DNA of 64,000 nucleotides from Myroides pelagicus (GTDB lineage: Bacteria; Bacteroidota; Bacteroidia; Flavobacteriales; Flavobacteriaceae): the NCBI RefSeq assembly GCF_009711055.1, contig NZ_WMJY01000019.1:1-64000 (forward strand), written 5' to 3'. Shown piece after piece: positions 45,353 through 54,972 of the stretch; positions within the stretch are counted from its first letter, which is position 1, and every line of letters starts with the position of its first letter. Below the pieces are notes generated by a model, which worked only from the letters and a program-made list of their open reading frames with translations, had not been told where the DNA came from and did no database searches. Made by a program: the position numbers and the translations under genes.

Positions 45353-46252
45353 ATGTCTCTACAAGTCAAGAATATAACAAAACAATATGGCGATCAAAAA
45401 GCATTAGACAATATTAGCTTCTCGATTCCCAATGGACAAATTGTTGGTTTCCTTGGCCCCAATGGTGCTGGTAAATCAACACTGATGAAAATTCTAACGA
45501 CTTATGTCCACAGTGATAGTGGACAAGCCCTAGTCAATGATTTTGATGTTGAAACACAAGCGAGAAATGTACAGAAGTCTATTGGTTATCTACCAGAGCA
45601 CAACCCTCTATACTTAGACATGTACATCCGTGAATACTTAAAGTTTAATGCTGATATCTACAAGGTAAAAAAAGAACGCATAGAAGAAGTCATTGAACTG
45701 ACAGGACTAACACCCGAAGCTCATAAAAAAATAGGACAACTATCTAAAGGATATAGACAGCGTGTTGGCTTAGCTACAGCACTACTACACGATCCTGAAG
45801 TACTGATCTTAGATGAGCCAACAACAGGATTAGACCCTAATCAATTAGTAGAGATTCGCGAACTGATCAAATCAATCGGCAAGAATAAAACTGTTTTTTT
45901 ATCTACACATATTATGCAAGAAGTAGAGGCAATCTGTGAACGCGTAATCATAATCAACAAAGGTAAAATTGTCGCAGATCAAATACTCACTTCCCTATTA
46001 GAACAGCAAAATGAACAAGTCATCGCTGTAGAATTTGACTTTAAAATAGAAATACAATTCATTAATCGAATTCCAGATTTAATCCAAGCAAATCACATAC
46101 ACGATACCCAATGGGAACTTGTCTTCCCTGTTGGAAAAGACTATCGTACAACGGTCTATGACTTCGCTTCAGATAACGGATTAAAAACCTTATCTATGCA
46201 AGTAAAAAATAAGAACTTAGAAGGTTTGTTCAGAGAGATTACTCAACAATAA
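45353..46252 (+). CDS. gldA: GldA, gliding-motility ABC transporter ATP-binding protein
   Basis: A 299-residue ABC ATPase. Walker A GPNGAGKST is at 35-43, the Q-loop follows near 85, the signature LSKGYRQRVGLA is near 133, and Walker B VLILDEPTTGLDP is near 152. Its C-terminal extension (about 215-299) matches the GldA type rather than generic ATPases. In Flavobacterium, GldA works with GldF and GldG in gliding and is needed for normal motility. Those partners are not in the window; the gene follows the DUF1634 gene by 39 bases and ends before a strong terminator. Confidence 0.9.
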   Translation: MSLQVKNITKQYGDQKALDNISFSIPNGQIVGFLGPNGAGKSTLMKILTTYVHSDSGQALVNDFDVETQARNVQKSIGYLPEHNPLYLDMYIREYLKFNADIYKVKKERIEEVIELTGLTPEAHKKIGQLSKGYRQRVGLATALLHDPEVLILDEPTTGLDPNQLVEIRELIKSIGKNKTVFLSTHIMQEVEAICERVIIINKGKIVADQILTSLLEQQNEQVIAVEFDFKIEIQFINRIPDLIQANHIHDTQWELVFPVGKDYRTTVYDFASDNGLKTLSMQVKNKNLEGLFREITQQ

Positions 46253-46260
46253 AATATCTA

Positions 46261-46295
46261 AAAAAGAGGCTATCTATTCCAGATAGCCTCTTTTT
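46261..46295. terminator. Bidirectional intrinsic terminator
   Basis: A perfect 15-bp stem (AAAAAGAGGCTATCT with AGATAGCCTCTTTTT) and a 5-base loop, between the convergent gldA and second susD genes. Confidence 0.85.
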
Positions 46296-46343
46296 GTAAA
46301 CAAAACACAAATAAATGAAAAATCTGTAAAATAAGATTCTCTT

Positions 46344-47735
46344 CTAATTTCTCGCATCTAATTCTTCCTGTGGAATAGGCAATTGAAAGCGCTTATCTTC
46401 TGCAGGAAGAGATATTAAGGTACGGTGATTTCCTGTTCGAGTAATGCCTCTCAACAATCGTTTGGCATCAAACCATTCTACTCCACACTCTCCATATAAC
46501 TCTTTTCTCCTCTCTAATAATATAGCCTCCAACAAAGACTCTCCACTAGTTGTGGTAACTTTAGCAGCTATATCTCTATTTTGTCGAAGATAATCTAATA
46601 GTTCTATTGCTCTCTTCTCATCCCCTAAGTGATAAGCTGCTTCAGCTTCAATAAGAATAAGCTCAGGATAGCGAATTACAGGTAAATCCGCTTCAAAAGT
46701 AAATTTAAACTTAGAAGTCACATAAGCTTGCCAATCACCTTCAGGCTTTTCATAAAAATTACTAAAAAGATTACGCACATCAGTAGCGCTAAATAGCTTA
46801 ACAAAATTGTCATTGATAAAAGTACCGTGATACGCAATAGCAACGTGATCCATCATGGCATGGGGGTGTGAACGATAATACACTGTCTGATCAGGAGTCT
46901 GAGGTAGAGCCCAAAGCCACTCTGTCGCATTCATTGAATCAAACCCATTAGTATACTCCTCAGCATTTAGTACCTTACCAATATTTCCTCCATAAGCAGC
47001 TAAAGCATTTTCTTGAGCTAATTTCCATTTCCCCATATATTGATATACTTGTGCTAAAAAAGCTTGCGCTACAGACTTATTAATATAAGATTTATTAATT
47101 CTATTACTACCTAAGCGTGTATTTGCTTCTTCTAAATCCGTTACAATTCGATCAAAGAACTCTTCTTTTGTCGAAAATGGGTTAGGTGTAGTTGAAGGAC
47201 TAGTATAAATAGGTGGGTAAGCTGACGATTGAGAAGAAAGGTAAGCCTCTCCGAACTCAATGGCTAACTGAAAATAGTAATACCCTCTCAAAGCTAATGC
47301 TTGTCCAATCAACTCATCTTTATCCTCTGCACTAAAACTAGTACTAGACTCTACACCTACTATAAAATTATTTACCTGATCAATAATCTTATACGGCAAC
47401 CTCCACGAAAATTTGGCACGAGTTTGAGTACTAATATTTACTTGATAATCGTAATCATTGCTAAACCAGATCTGCTTTTGTATCAAATCAGCACCTTTCA
47501 CACTTCTAGCAAATAATATACTGTGAAGACCTGATGCTTCATCGTTAATCAACGAAATACGTTGAAGTCTTAAAATTCCAGAAAGAAAAGCATTTGCACC
47601 TTCTTTGCTTCCGAAAACGACATCAGGTGAAATACTGTCTTTCGGTTTTGGGTCGTCTAAAAAGTCAGACGAGCAACTTACTGTAGTTCCTACTAATAGT
47701 GCAACTGCAATTCCTTTTATAATATATTTTATCAC
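46344..47735 (-). CDS. SusD/RagB-type outer-membrane lipoprotein (second pair)
   Basis: A 463-residue lipoprotein. Start is GTG at 47735, with the lipobox TVSC at about 18-21. SusD hallmarks are GQALALRGYYYFQLAIEFGE (about 144-163), AQAFLAQVYQYMGKWKLAQE (about 224-243) and the C-terminal LLERRKELYGECGVEWFDAKRL. It lies 12 bases downstream of its susC, on the minus strand. The partner SusC gene carries an in-frame stop, so if the locus is inactive this gene may be translated without its barrel. The ligand is unknown. Confidence 0.92.
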   Translation of the reverse strand: MIKYIIKGIAVALLVGTTVSCSSDFLDDPKPKDSISPDVVFGSKEGANAFLSGILRLQRISLINDEASGLHSILFARSVKGADLIQKQIWFSNDYDYQVNISTQTRAKFSWRLPYKIIDQVNNFIVGVESSTSFSAEDKDELIGQALALRGYYYFQLAIEFGEAYLSSQSSAYPPIYTSPSTTPNPFSTKEEFFDRIVTDLEEANTRLGSNRINKSYINKSVAQAFLAQVYQYMGKWKLAQENALAAYGGNIGKVLNAEEYTNGFDSMNATEWLWALPQTPDQTVYYRSHPHAMMDHVAIAYHGTFINDNFVKLFSATDVRNLFSNFYEKPEGDWQAYVTSKFKFTFEADLPVIRYPELILIEAEAAYHLGDEKRAIELLDYLRQNRDIAAKVTTTSGESLLEAILLERRKELYGECGVEWFDAKRLLRGITRTGNHRTLISLPAEDKRFQLPIPQEELDARN

Positions 47736-47747
47736 TTGTTTACTTTT

Positions 47748-50700
47748 TTAAAAATTAATATTTAGACCGACTGATATAGTAGCAGATACAGGTACTCTGT
47801 AATTCGTCACCCCGTTAATCGCTTGTTCTGGATCTATACCTTTATGCGACTGGAAAGTCAATAAGTTTTCTCCTTGTATATATACTCTAGCTTGCTTTAA
47901 CTTCAACTTGCCAAGGTTATCTACTGGTAGCGTGTACCCTAAAGTAACAGCCTTTAACCTCAAGTAGTCATTCTTATACAAGAATCTAGAAGACGGTGAT
48001 GAGAAGTTGTTACTCGAATTTAAAATAATAGGTATGTCAGTGACATCACCAGGTTTTTGCCAGCGATTTTCTAGATCTGGAGAACTTTGGTATCCTTTAG
48101 AAATACCACCGATCAAACTCGCGTAATCACTATCGTAAACATATCCACCTAAACTAAAATTTAAGAAAGCACTAAAGTCAAAATTCTTATATGCCAATGT
48201 AGTATTAAAACCACCTACAACCTTTGGCAACGATGATTGATTATAATATCTAGTCGCTTCATCATAATCCTTTGTGGTCTCTCTTCCGATTACTTGCCCT
48301 TGAGCATCTAGAATATCTTTATACCACATACCATAACCATCTTGAGAATCTACACCTGCCCACTCTCTCAGATAAAAATCATATAATGAACGTCCTTCTT
48401 CCCATCTATTTAATCCTGAAATAAAGCTATCCTGAGTCAATGAAGTAATCTTATTTTTATCAATAGAGAAGTTTAAAGATGTATTCCATGTCCAATCTTC
48501 CGTACGTACATTATATGAAGTCAAGTTTACTTCTACCCCGTAATTCTCAATCGTACCAGCATTAGACAAGATTTCTAGATTACCAGTTGAAGGAGCTTGT
48601 GGAATAGCAAATAACAAATCAATTGAACGTTTCTTATAATAATCCACAGAACCTTCAATTCTATTATTAAATAAACTAAAGTCAAGACCAACATTGAATG
48701 AAGCTGTCTTCTCCCACGTCAATAAAGGATCTGTAAGATTCCCTAAGATTACACCTGGGTTGTCTAACTGATTATATCCTGTTTCAAACAAACGCAAATA
48801 TGGAAAATAATTATTTGGAAGATTATTATTCCCTAATTCTCCATAAGAAGCACGAAGCTTTAAAAGATTGACAAGTGTACTATTGATTAAGAAGTCCTCA
48901 GAAGAAACGATCCAAGAACCGCCAACTGAATAAAAGTTTCCATTGCGTACAGATTTATCAAAACGCGTACTTGCATCACGTCTAAATGACCCTTCAATAA
49001 AATACTTGTTAGCATAGTCATAACTCAATCTCCCTAAATAACTAGTTAAACGATCTTCTACATCATATCCATTAATTCTTTCTAAAGAAGTACCACTACC
49101 TATTTCTCCATTACCAGGTAAAAAACCTGTCGTTGAAGCACTGAAAAAATCTTTCTTGAACTTATAAGCCTCAAAAATGGCATCTGCAGCAATATGGTGA
49201 TTTCCAAAAGTAGTATCATAATGCAATGCATTGATTAAGTTTAATGTTTCCGAAGTATCTTTTGTTCGACTAACACGTCCCTTCACACTAGAAGCCTGCC
49301 CGTACTGCGAATTGTTATATGCCTTAGCATCAAATTCATATTTTTCATATGACAAATTCGTTTTAAAATATAATCCTTCAGCTAAATCTAGTTTTGCAAA
49401 ACCATTCCAAGTCGTGCTACTACGCTTATTCAAGGTTCTATTATTATACAAAATCCCTGCAGCATTCTCCCCACTCATAATTGGACGCACACTATTAATA
49501 TCCTTACTTGAAGCATTTCCATAATCAAATATAGCTCCACCTTGATTGTCATAAACAATTTGTCCATGTGCACCTCTCTTATACACAGGAAATACATTAG
49601 GCATCGCGTACACCCAATTCATAGGACTATACAAGTCTGTACCACTCTGTGTAGGATAGTTTTGATTAGAACTTGCATAAGCAGTATTCGCACCTACTTC
49701 TAACCAATCAGTCAATTGACTGGCTAAATTCAAACGAACACTTGTACGCTCAAAATTTGAAGTCTTAATCATACCATCCTGATTCAGGTAATTTGCTGCC
49801 AACAAATAAGTCGTACGCTTACTTCCCCCACCAACATTAAAATTATACTCATTTCTAAACGCTTGATTGCGCTGTAGCTCTTTTTTTCAATCAGTTTCCC
49901 ATAATAAAGGGTCAGATACTGTCCATTTACCCTCATAATCCACTGGTAAATTCGTTCCATAAGGATTATATCCTAAGTGACTAACTAATCCATCAGAGGC
50001 ATTCTTTCTTGCGGTTACCTCATCTTGACCAATTATATACTGATAATTGTTCTTTCTTCCCTCCCACAAATATTGAGTATATCCTTTAGCATCTAAAACT
50101 TTGTGAGTATCAACGGCATCAAATGCCACTCCAGAAGTTAATTTAATATTTACATCAGGTGCTGAGTCCTTCTTCCCCATTTTTGTTTTAATCAAGATTA
50201 CCCCATTAGCACCTCTACTTCCATATAATGCAGTAGAAGAGGCGTCTTTAAGGACACTCATACTCTCAATTTGATCAGCACTAATCGAACCAATATGTCC
50301 CGAATATGGTGCTCCATCTAAAATAATAAGCGGATCCGCAGAAGCATTAACAGAACCTATACCTCGAATACGAATTGTAGGACTGTCACCAGGTTGTGAA
50401 CTGGCATTAATAATATTTACCCCTGATACTGTACCTTGTAAAGCAGAGACTACAGAAGTAGATACCTGTTTTTCCAAAACATCTGCTTTTACCTGACTAA
50501 TAGCACCTACTACTGCCTTTTGCTTTTGTGCTCCATAGGCTACAATTACGATATCTTCAAGACTAACTATATCTTCAGTTAAAACTACATCAATAACTTT
50601 CTGCTTACTTACAGCAATTTGCTGAGATTGATAACCAATATATTCGAAATTTAATAGATCACCTTCTTTCAAGTCAATTGTATACTTTCCCTCTAAATCT

Positions 50701-50864
50701 GTTTGTACACCATTAGATGAATTTTGAACAATAACTGATACACCAGGTAAAGTAAAACCATCCGCTCCACTAACCGTACCAGTTATTTTTACTTGTTGAG
50801 CCAATACAACATTGGACAACAAAAAGAAGCTACCTAGTAGTAGCCCTAGATTAATACTTTTCAT
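47748..50864 (-). pseudogene. SusC/RagA-type TonB-linked protein, interrupted by one in-frame TGA
   Basis: One continuous reading frame of 1038 codons from ATG 50864 to the stop near 47748. It is broken only by a TGA at codon 326 (49889-49887, minus strand). Upstream are a signal peptide (~22 residues, ending LAQ), a carboxypeptidase-D-like domain and the plug, with SusC signature DPLIILDGAPYSGH. Downstream are the full barrel and a C-terminal SVGLNINF. The stop falls in a sequence (LLWETD*KKELQRN) where SusC proteins normally have W, so it looks like a single TGG-to-TGA change. Sequencing error, a recent nonsense mutation and read-through are all possible. Confidence 0.85.
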
Positions 50865-50888
50865 TTTATACTAAAAATTTTATTATTT

Positions 50889-50938
50889 TTAGCAGCAGAT
50901 ACTAGCCTATCGTTTTTTGCTGCTAAGAAAAACGATAG
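50889..50938 (-). ncRNA. Two interleaved stems (pseudoknot or switch) in the susC leader
   Basis: In minus-strand order the elements are CTATCGTTTTT, TTAGCAGCA, AAAAACGATAG and TGCTGCTAA. The first pairs perfectly with the third (11 bp; 50928-50938 with 50907-50917). The second pairs perfectly with the fourth (9 bp; 50918-50926 with 50889-50897). The two stems interleave, so they either form an H-type pseudoknot or exclude each other. They sit 24 bases before the susC ATG and directly after the leader terminator. Confidence 0.5.
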
Positions 50939-50970
50939 AAAAAAAGGAGGCTCTACCAAAGCCTCCTTTT
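50939..50970 (-). terminator. Intrinsic terminator within the susC leader
   Basis: On the minus strand a 10-bp stem (AAAAGGAGGC with GCCTCCTTTT) and 9-base loop run into a T tract totalling seven. It lies between the leader ORF (51006-51113) and susC (50864). Full-length susC transcription from the 51142 promoter must therefore read through it. Confidence 0.8.
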
Positions 50971-51005
50971 CTGTTTTGTAAAAAACACAAAAACTGACAA
51001 AGCTT

Positions 51006-51113
51006 TTATTTAAATATCGAATACTCCATATACATAGAGCAATTAAAGACTAAAACTGCCATTATAGTCTCCCATATATCTTTAAACATTGTTGTTGTTT
51101 GTGTTAATCTCAT
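51006..51113 (-). CDS. Putative 35-residue leader or small protein upstream of susC
   Basis: An ATG-started 35-codon frame (MRLTQTTTMFKDIW at its start, MYMEYSIFK at its end), with a hydrophobic middle (IMAVLVF). It begins 29 bases after an exact -7 box and ends with TAA 36 bases before an intrinsic terminator. It therefore has the layout of a complete small transcription unit or a translated leader of the susC/susD mRNA. I know no family for it. Chance is possible for so short a frame. Confidence 0.45.
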   Translation of the reverse strand: MRLTQTTTMFKDIWETIMAVLVFNCSMYMEYSIFK

Positions 51114-51141
51114 TTCACTTTTCTTACTTGATTTGACTTAG

Positions 51142-51149
51142 CAAAGATA
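51142..51149 (-). promoter_or_regulatory. -7 promoter box of the susC leader
   Basis: The minus strand reads TATCTTTG, an exact TAnnTTTG match. It lies 29 bases before the small ORF and 278 bases before the susC ATG, so susC would have a long structured leader. Confidence 0.55.
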
Positions 51150-51231
51150 TACACATAATCTATTTTTCTATACCACCCTTTAAATTAAAGGTTTTTTTTC
51201 TATAATTTAGCAACACAAAAGAAAAAACACG

Positions 51232-51239
51232 TAGTTTTG
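51232..51239 (+). promoter_or_regulatory. -7 promoter box of the Lrp/AsnC gene
   Basis: TAGTTTTG exactly matches TAnnTTTG, 35 bases before the ATG at 51275. No clear -33 element is seen. Confidence 0.5.
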
Positions 51240-51274
51240 ATTATTATAAATATCTCTAAATAGAAAAAATAACT

Positions 51275-51736
51275 ATGCATACAATAGACGAAATCGACAG
51301 ACGACTACTAATAGAACTACAATTAGATGGAAAACAATCAACAAAACAGCTAGCTGAGAAAGTCAATCTATCCTTGACACCTGTACATGAAAGAATAAAA
51401 AAGCTAGAATCTACAGGTCTTATACAGGGTTACTCTGCACAAGTAAACCCTGATTTATTAGGAAAAAAATTGATTGTATATTGTCAGGTAATCTTGATTA
51501 GGCATCAAGAAAGTTTATTCGAAGAATTTGAAAAATATGTTCAAGAGCTCGATGAAGTATTAGAAGCCTCATACATTGCGGGTGATTTTGATTTCTTATT
51601 AAAGCTATTAGTTAATGACGTACAGGATTACCAACAATTTGTCGTTCACAAAATATCAAAATTGGAAATTATCTCTAACATCAAAAGTTCTTTCGTCATT
51701 CAAACTATTAAAAAGACCAATAGTATCCCTCTGTAA
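51275..51736 (+). CDS. Lrp/AsnC-family transcriptional regulator
   Basis: A 153-residue regulator. The N-terminal helix-turn-helix (about 3-50) has the typical IDRRLLIELQLDGK start and the recognition helix in LSLTPVHERIKKLE. The C-terminal RAM/Lrp domain binds an amino acid (YCQVILIRHQESLFEEFEKY and YIAGDFDFLLKLLVNDVQDY). It is divergent from the susC/susD pair and from the small leader ORF, making amino-acid-responsive control of that transporter a plausible inference. Its own effector is not known. Confidence 0.9.
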   Translation: MHTIDEIDRRLLIELQLDGKQSTKQLAEKVNLSLTPVHERIKKLESTGLIQGYSAQVNPDLLGKKLIVYCQVILIRHQESLFEEFEKYVQELDEVLEASYIAGDFDFLLKLLVNDVQDYQQFVVHKISKLEIISNIKSSFVIQTIKKTNSIPL

Positions 51737-51739
51737 TAG

Positions 51740-51783
51740 AAAAAGTCCTATTAGATATTGTATACTACCTAATAGGACTTTTT
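51740..51783. terminator. Bidirectional intrinsic terminator
   Basis: A 15-bp stem (AAAAAGTCCTATTAG with CTAATAGGACTTTTT) and a 14-base loop. It lies between the convergent Lrp/AsnC gene and the deoxynucleoside kinase gene. Confidence 0.8.
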
Positions 51784-51802
51784 TATTGTCAATTGGCTTA
51801 TC

Positions 51803-52417
51803 TTAGAATAATCCGTTTATCTCAGCATCAATCTTATTAATGATATCTCCTAAATCCTCAGGATTATCAACAAAATCTAACTTATCAACATCTATAATCA
51901 AAAGCTTACCTTTGTCATATCCTTTTATCCAACCCTCATAGCGGTCATTTAACTTATTCAAGTATTCAATAGAAATAGAGTTCTCATAATCTCTACCGCG
52001 TTTATGTATTTGGTCTACTAAATTTGGAACTGAACTTCTCAAATAAATTAATAAATCAGGAGCTGCGACTAATTCCTGCATCAAATCAAATAACGAAGAA
52101 TAATTACTAAAGTCACGATTAGACATTAATCCCATCGCATGCAAATTTGGAGCAAAAATATAAGCGTCTTCATATATAGTTCGATCTTGAATAATGGCTT
52201 TACCACTCTGTCTGATCTGTAATACTTGACGGAATCGACTATTCAAGAAATAGACTTGTAAATTAAATGACCAACGATCCATCTGATGATAAAAATCATC
52301 TAAATAAGGGTTATCAACAACGTCTTCATAATGTGGCTCCCATCCATAATGCTTAGCCAATAAGTCTGTCAATGTTGTTTTACCCGCTCCGATATTTCCT
52401 GCAATAGCTATGTGCAT
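51803..52417 (-). CDS. Deoxynucleoside kinase
   Basis: A 204-residue kinase of the dCK/dGK/TK2 family that phosphorylates deoxynucleosides for salvage. The P-loop GNIGAGKT is at residues 7-14 and FNLQVYFLNSRF is the family's helix. The conserved QDRTIYEDAYIFA follows near 83, and the LID-like RGRDYENSI carries the arginines. The ATG at 52417 is chosen over a GTG one codon earlier. It overlaps the stop of the upstream gene by one base (TGATG). It ends the folate/dNTP cluster. Confidence 0.92.
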   Translation of the reverse strand: MHIAIAGNIGAGKTTLTDLLAKHYGWEPHYEDVVDNPYLDDFYHQMDRWSFNLQVYFLNSRFRQVLQIRQSGKAIIQDRTIYEDAYIFAPNLHAMGLMSNRDFSNYSSLFDLMQELVAAPDLLIYLRSSVPNLVDQIHKRGRDYENSISIEYLNKLNDRYEGWIKGYDKGKLLIIDVDKLDFVDNPEDLGDIINKIDAEINGLF

Positions 52418-53217
52418 CACGGTAATTTTATATAATAGTTATTTAATTTTTCGCCTGTAAAAATACTTATTTTTTGAGTGTCATAAAAGAAGCTTATAGG
52501 GCTTTTTTCACTTAACTGTAAGATATACATTTCTTTACTTAATAAATCGACATAATAAAGTTGATTACAACTCAAATAAAGAAGTTTATGACCTTCTAAA
52601 ACCTGCCAATGCCTTATGTCTTCGCCAATCGAATAGTTGACTATCTCATTCCCAGCTAAGTCAATTCCTTTGATTACATTATCGTTTGTTAACCAATACA
52701 ACGCAGTCAAAGTCGAAACATACCCTCTATGCGCCATATCATCAAAAGTATAGATAGTATAACGCTCATAAGAGCTCATATTGTATAGTCGCACATGTCC
52801 CCCAGTATTATCTACCATCCACATTCTTCTACCACCTGCCATACCGATATATGCTATATCCATATTGGGGAACTTTACATTAAAATCAATTATACCTGTT
52901 TGAGCGAACAATAAGTTCAATACTGCTACACGTTGACTTTCTTTATAAAAGACAATAGGAGATGAAGATACAGTCAAATCCACACTGGTAATAACACCTA
53001 ATTTTGAATTTGTAAAATGACTCGATTTATACTTATTAATTTTATATAAAGTATTGTCCAACAAAGTATAATGAAATCCATAAAAATCACTAGACAAATA
53101 CGTTGAACCTTTTACTACATCTACAGAGGATACCAATTTTAATCTCAAAGTATCTTGACTGTATACAGTGTTTAATCCAAAACAAAGTACAGTAAGAAAA
53201 CCTAGAATAAAACGCAT
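52417..53217 (-). CDS. Hypothetical secreted, probably beta-propeller-like protein
   Basis: A 266-residue protein with a signal peptide (~20 residues, ending VYSQ) and no recognised domain. The rest is a run of short beta-strand pairs, such as RMWMVDNTGGHVRLYNMSSY, ALYWLTNDNVIKGIDLAGNE and LLYLSCNQLYYVDLLSKEMY, which resembles repeating propeller blades. Its stop overlaps the deoxynucleoside kinase start and it follows folA by 3 bases, so it is tightly embedded in a dNTP-synthesis operon. The function is unknown. Confidence 0.75.
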   Translation of the reverse strand: MRFILGFLTVLCFGLNTVYSQDTLRLKLVSSVDVVKGSTYLSSDFYGFHYTLLDNTLYKINKYKSSHFTNSKLGVITSVDLTVSSSPIVFYKESQRVAVLNLLFAQTGIIDFNVKFPNMDIAYIGMAGGRRMWMVDNTGGHVRLYNMSSYERYTIYTFDDMAHRGYVSTLTALYWLTNDNVIKGIDLAGNEIVNYSIGEDIRHWQVLEGHKLLYLSCNQLYYVDLLSKEMYILQLSEKSPISFFYDTQKISIFTGEKLNNYYIKLP

Positions 53218-53220
53218 AAT

Positions 53221-53700
53221 TTACTTCTTAATATAAGTCTGAAATGTAAAAGCGTACTGATGCTTTTCATCCTTATCATGATAAACTTCTTTTACTACCT
53301 CCCATTCCTCTAAAGGAAACTCAGGGAAAAACGCATCTGCTTCAAAAGTATGATGAACACGAGTCAATTCTATTTTAGTAGCTATATCTAACGCTTGCTG
53401 ATATATTTCTCCTCCACCAATGACATATACTTCTTCTTGTACAAAAGAAAGAGCCTCCTCTAGTGAATGCACAACAATACATCCTTCGGGAGCAATATAC
53501 CCTTGTTGTCTAGTAATTATAACGTGTTTACGATTAGGTAAAGGCTTAGGAAAAGATTCAAACGTCTTTCTCCCCATTATAATAGTATGGTGCGAGGTTA
53601 ACGCCTTGAAATGTTTAAAGTCATCTGGTAAATGCCAAAGTAATTGATTGTCTTTTCCTAATGCATTGTTCTCTGCTGCCGCTGCTATTAACGTTATCAT
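53221..53700 (-). CDS. folA: Dihydrofolate reductase
   Basis: A 159-residue enzyme that reduces dihydrofolate to tetrahydrofolate with NADPH. Family motifs are LIAAAAENNALGKDNQLLWH (about 4-23), the substrate-side LPDDFKHFKALT, IIMGRKTFES (about 40-49) and VYVIGGGEIYQQAL (about 91-104). The length matches bacterial FolA. It is 3-5 bases from its neighbours, downstream of the thyA and 2TM genes, and regenerates the folate that thymidylate synthase oxidises. Confidence 0.95.
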   Translation of the reverse strand: MITLIAAAAENNALGKDNQLLWHLPDDFKHFKALTSHHTIIMGRKTFESFPKPLPNRKHVIITRQQGYIAPEGCIVVHSLEEALSFVQEEVYVIGGGEIYQQALDIATKIELTRVHHTFEADAFFPEFPLEEWEVVKEVYHDKDEKHQYAFTFQTYIKK

Positions 53701-53704
53701 TCTC

Positions 53705-54115
53705 TTATTTAATATCTTCGTTATCGTGATCCGCCTTCACCTCACCACCTTCTTGATGCAGATCTCTACGTACATCTACTAATGGAAAATCTCTCTCTAC
53801 TTTACTTCTTAATTCTTCTATTTTCTTTTTCTGCAACTCTACTAAATGAGCAACTTGCTTATCTTGCCATTCTTTACCCATAAAACGATTTACTATTGTC
53901 ACATTAATGATGTGTAAAAACAAAATAAAAGACCAGGCTCCTATAGCATAAGGCCACCATATGGGAGCTATTGTCGTATCCTGAACAAAAGAATTAATGC
54001 TAAACATAGCAAAACTCCCTAGTACGAATAAAATAAAATGGAAGAATAAAAACTTCTTCTGTTTTGCACGATGACGAGCATAGTCATACATCTCGTATTC
54101 TTGTCTGTTTTCCAT
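53705..54115 (-). CDS. 2TM-domain protein
   Basis: A 136-residue protein with two membrane helices (about 24-44 and about 56-76), of the small 2TM domain family (PF13239). The cytoplasmic C-terminal part is charged and helical (LQKKKIEELRSKVERDFPLV), ending in an acidic tail. It lies 14 bases after thyA and 4 bases before folA. In other bacteria this domain occurs with histidine kinases or metabolism genes, but no role is known here. Confidence 0.8.
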   Translation of the reverse strand: MENRQEYEMYDYARHRAKQKKFLFFHFILFVLGSFAMFSINSFVQDTTIAPIWWPYAIGAWSFILFLHIINVTIVNRFMGKEWQDKQVAHLVELQKKKIEELRSKVERDFPLVDVRRDLHQEGGEVKADHDNEDIK

Positions 54116-54129
54116 AGCTTTATTTTTTA

Positions 54130-54954
54130 CTAAACTGAAACCTTTCCTTTTATTGCTGGATGTGGATCATACTCTACTAACGTAAAATCCTCATAAACAA
54201 AGTCAAATATATCTTTAACATCTTTATTTACAAGCATTTTTGGCAAAGCCTTTGGCTCTCTTGTTAATTGCAGATTTACTTGTTCGATATGATTATTATA
54301 AATATGAACATCTCCAAACGTATGTACAAAATCTCCGTATTCTAAATCACAGACCTGAGCCACCATCATCGTAAGTAAGGCATAAGATGCAATATTAAAA
54401 GGAACCCCTAAAAATACATCTGCACTGCGCTGATACAACTGACAAGATAACTTCCCTTCTGACACATAAAACTGAAAGAAAGAATGACATGGAGGCAAAG
54501 CTGCCTTTCCATTCGCAACATTTTCTGCAAAAGAAACTGATGTATCTGGCAAAACACTAGGATTCCAAGCAGAAACCATAATACGACGACTAGTAGGATT
54601 ATCCTTCAAAGTGTCAATTACTTCTTTAATTTGGTCTATTCCTTCTCCGCTCCAATTCCTCCACTGATATCCATATACAGGTCCCAAATCACCATTTTCA
54701 TCAGCCCATTCATCCCATATACGAACACCGTTATCCTTCAAATATTTGATATTCGTATCACCCTTTAAGAACCACAATAATTCATGTATTATTGACTTAA
54801 GATGTACTTTTTTAGTTGTAACTAATGGAAAGCCTTCAGACAAATCAAAACGCATTTGATACCCAAAAATACTCTTCGTTCCCGTTCCTGTACGGTCTCC
54901 TTTTTGAACACCTTTTTCTAATACCTCGCTTACTAAATCTAAATACTGCTTCAT
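54130..54954 (-). CDS. thyA: Thymidylate synthase ThyA
   Basis: A 274-residue enzyme that methylates dUMP to dTMP using methylene-tetrahydrofolate. The nucleophilic cysteine is C156 in ALPPCHSFF. Other motifs are [12 protein letters not shown] (about 20-31), [20 protein letters not shown] (about 80-99) and the phosphate-binding [14 protein letters not shown] (about 175-188). It sits next to the 2TM protein and dihydrofolate reductase genes and downstream of the BFN/UVR gene by 18 bases. Confidence 0.96.
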   Translation of the reverse strand: MKQYLDLVSEVLEKGVQKGDRTGTGTKSIFGYQMRFDLSEGFPLVTTKKVHLKSIIHELLWFLKGDTNIKYLKDNGVRIWDEWADENGDLGPVYGYQWRNWSGEGIDQIKEVIDTLKDNPTSRRIMVSAWNPSVLPDTSVSFAENVANGKAALPPCHSFFQFYVSEGKLSCQLYQRSADVFLGVPFNIASYALLTMMVAQVCDLEYGDFVHTFGDVHIYNNHIEQVNLQLTREPKALPKMLVNKDVKDIFDFVYEDFTLVEYDPHPAIKGKVSV

Positions 54955-54972
54955 TGATTTATCTTAGAATTC

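Larger units (their letters stand above)
50971..51274. other. Divergent intergenic region with susC leader and Lrp promoter
   Basis: With 50865-50970 this makes a 410-bp region. The minus strand holds a promoter box, a 35-codon ORF, a terminator and interleaved stems leading into susC. The plus strand holds the Lrp/AsnC gene's promoter box. Nothing else is recognised. Confidence 0.6.
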
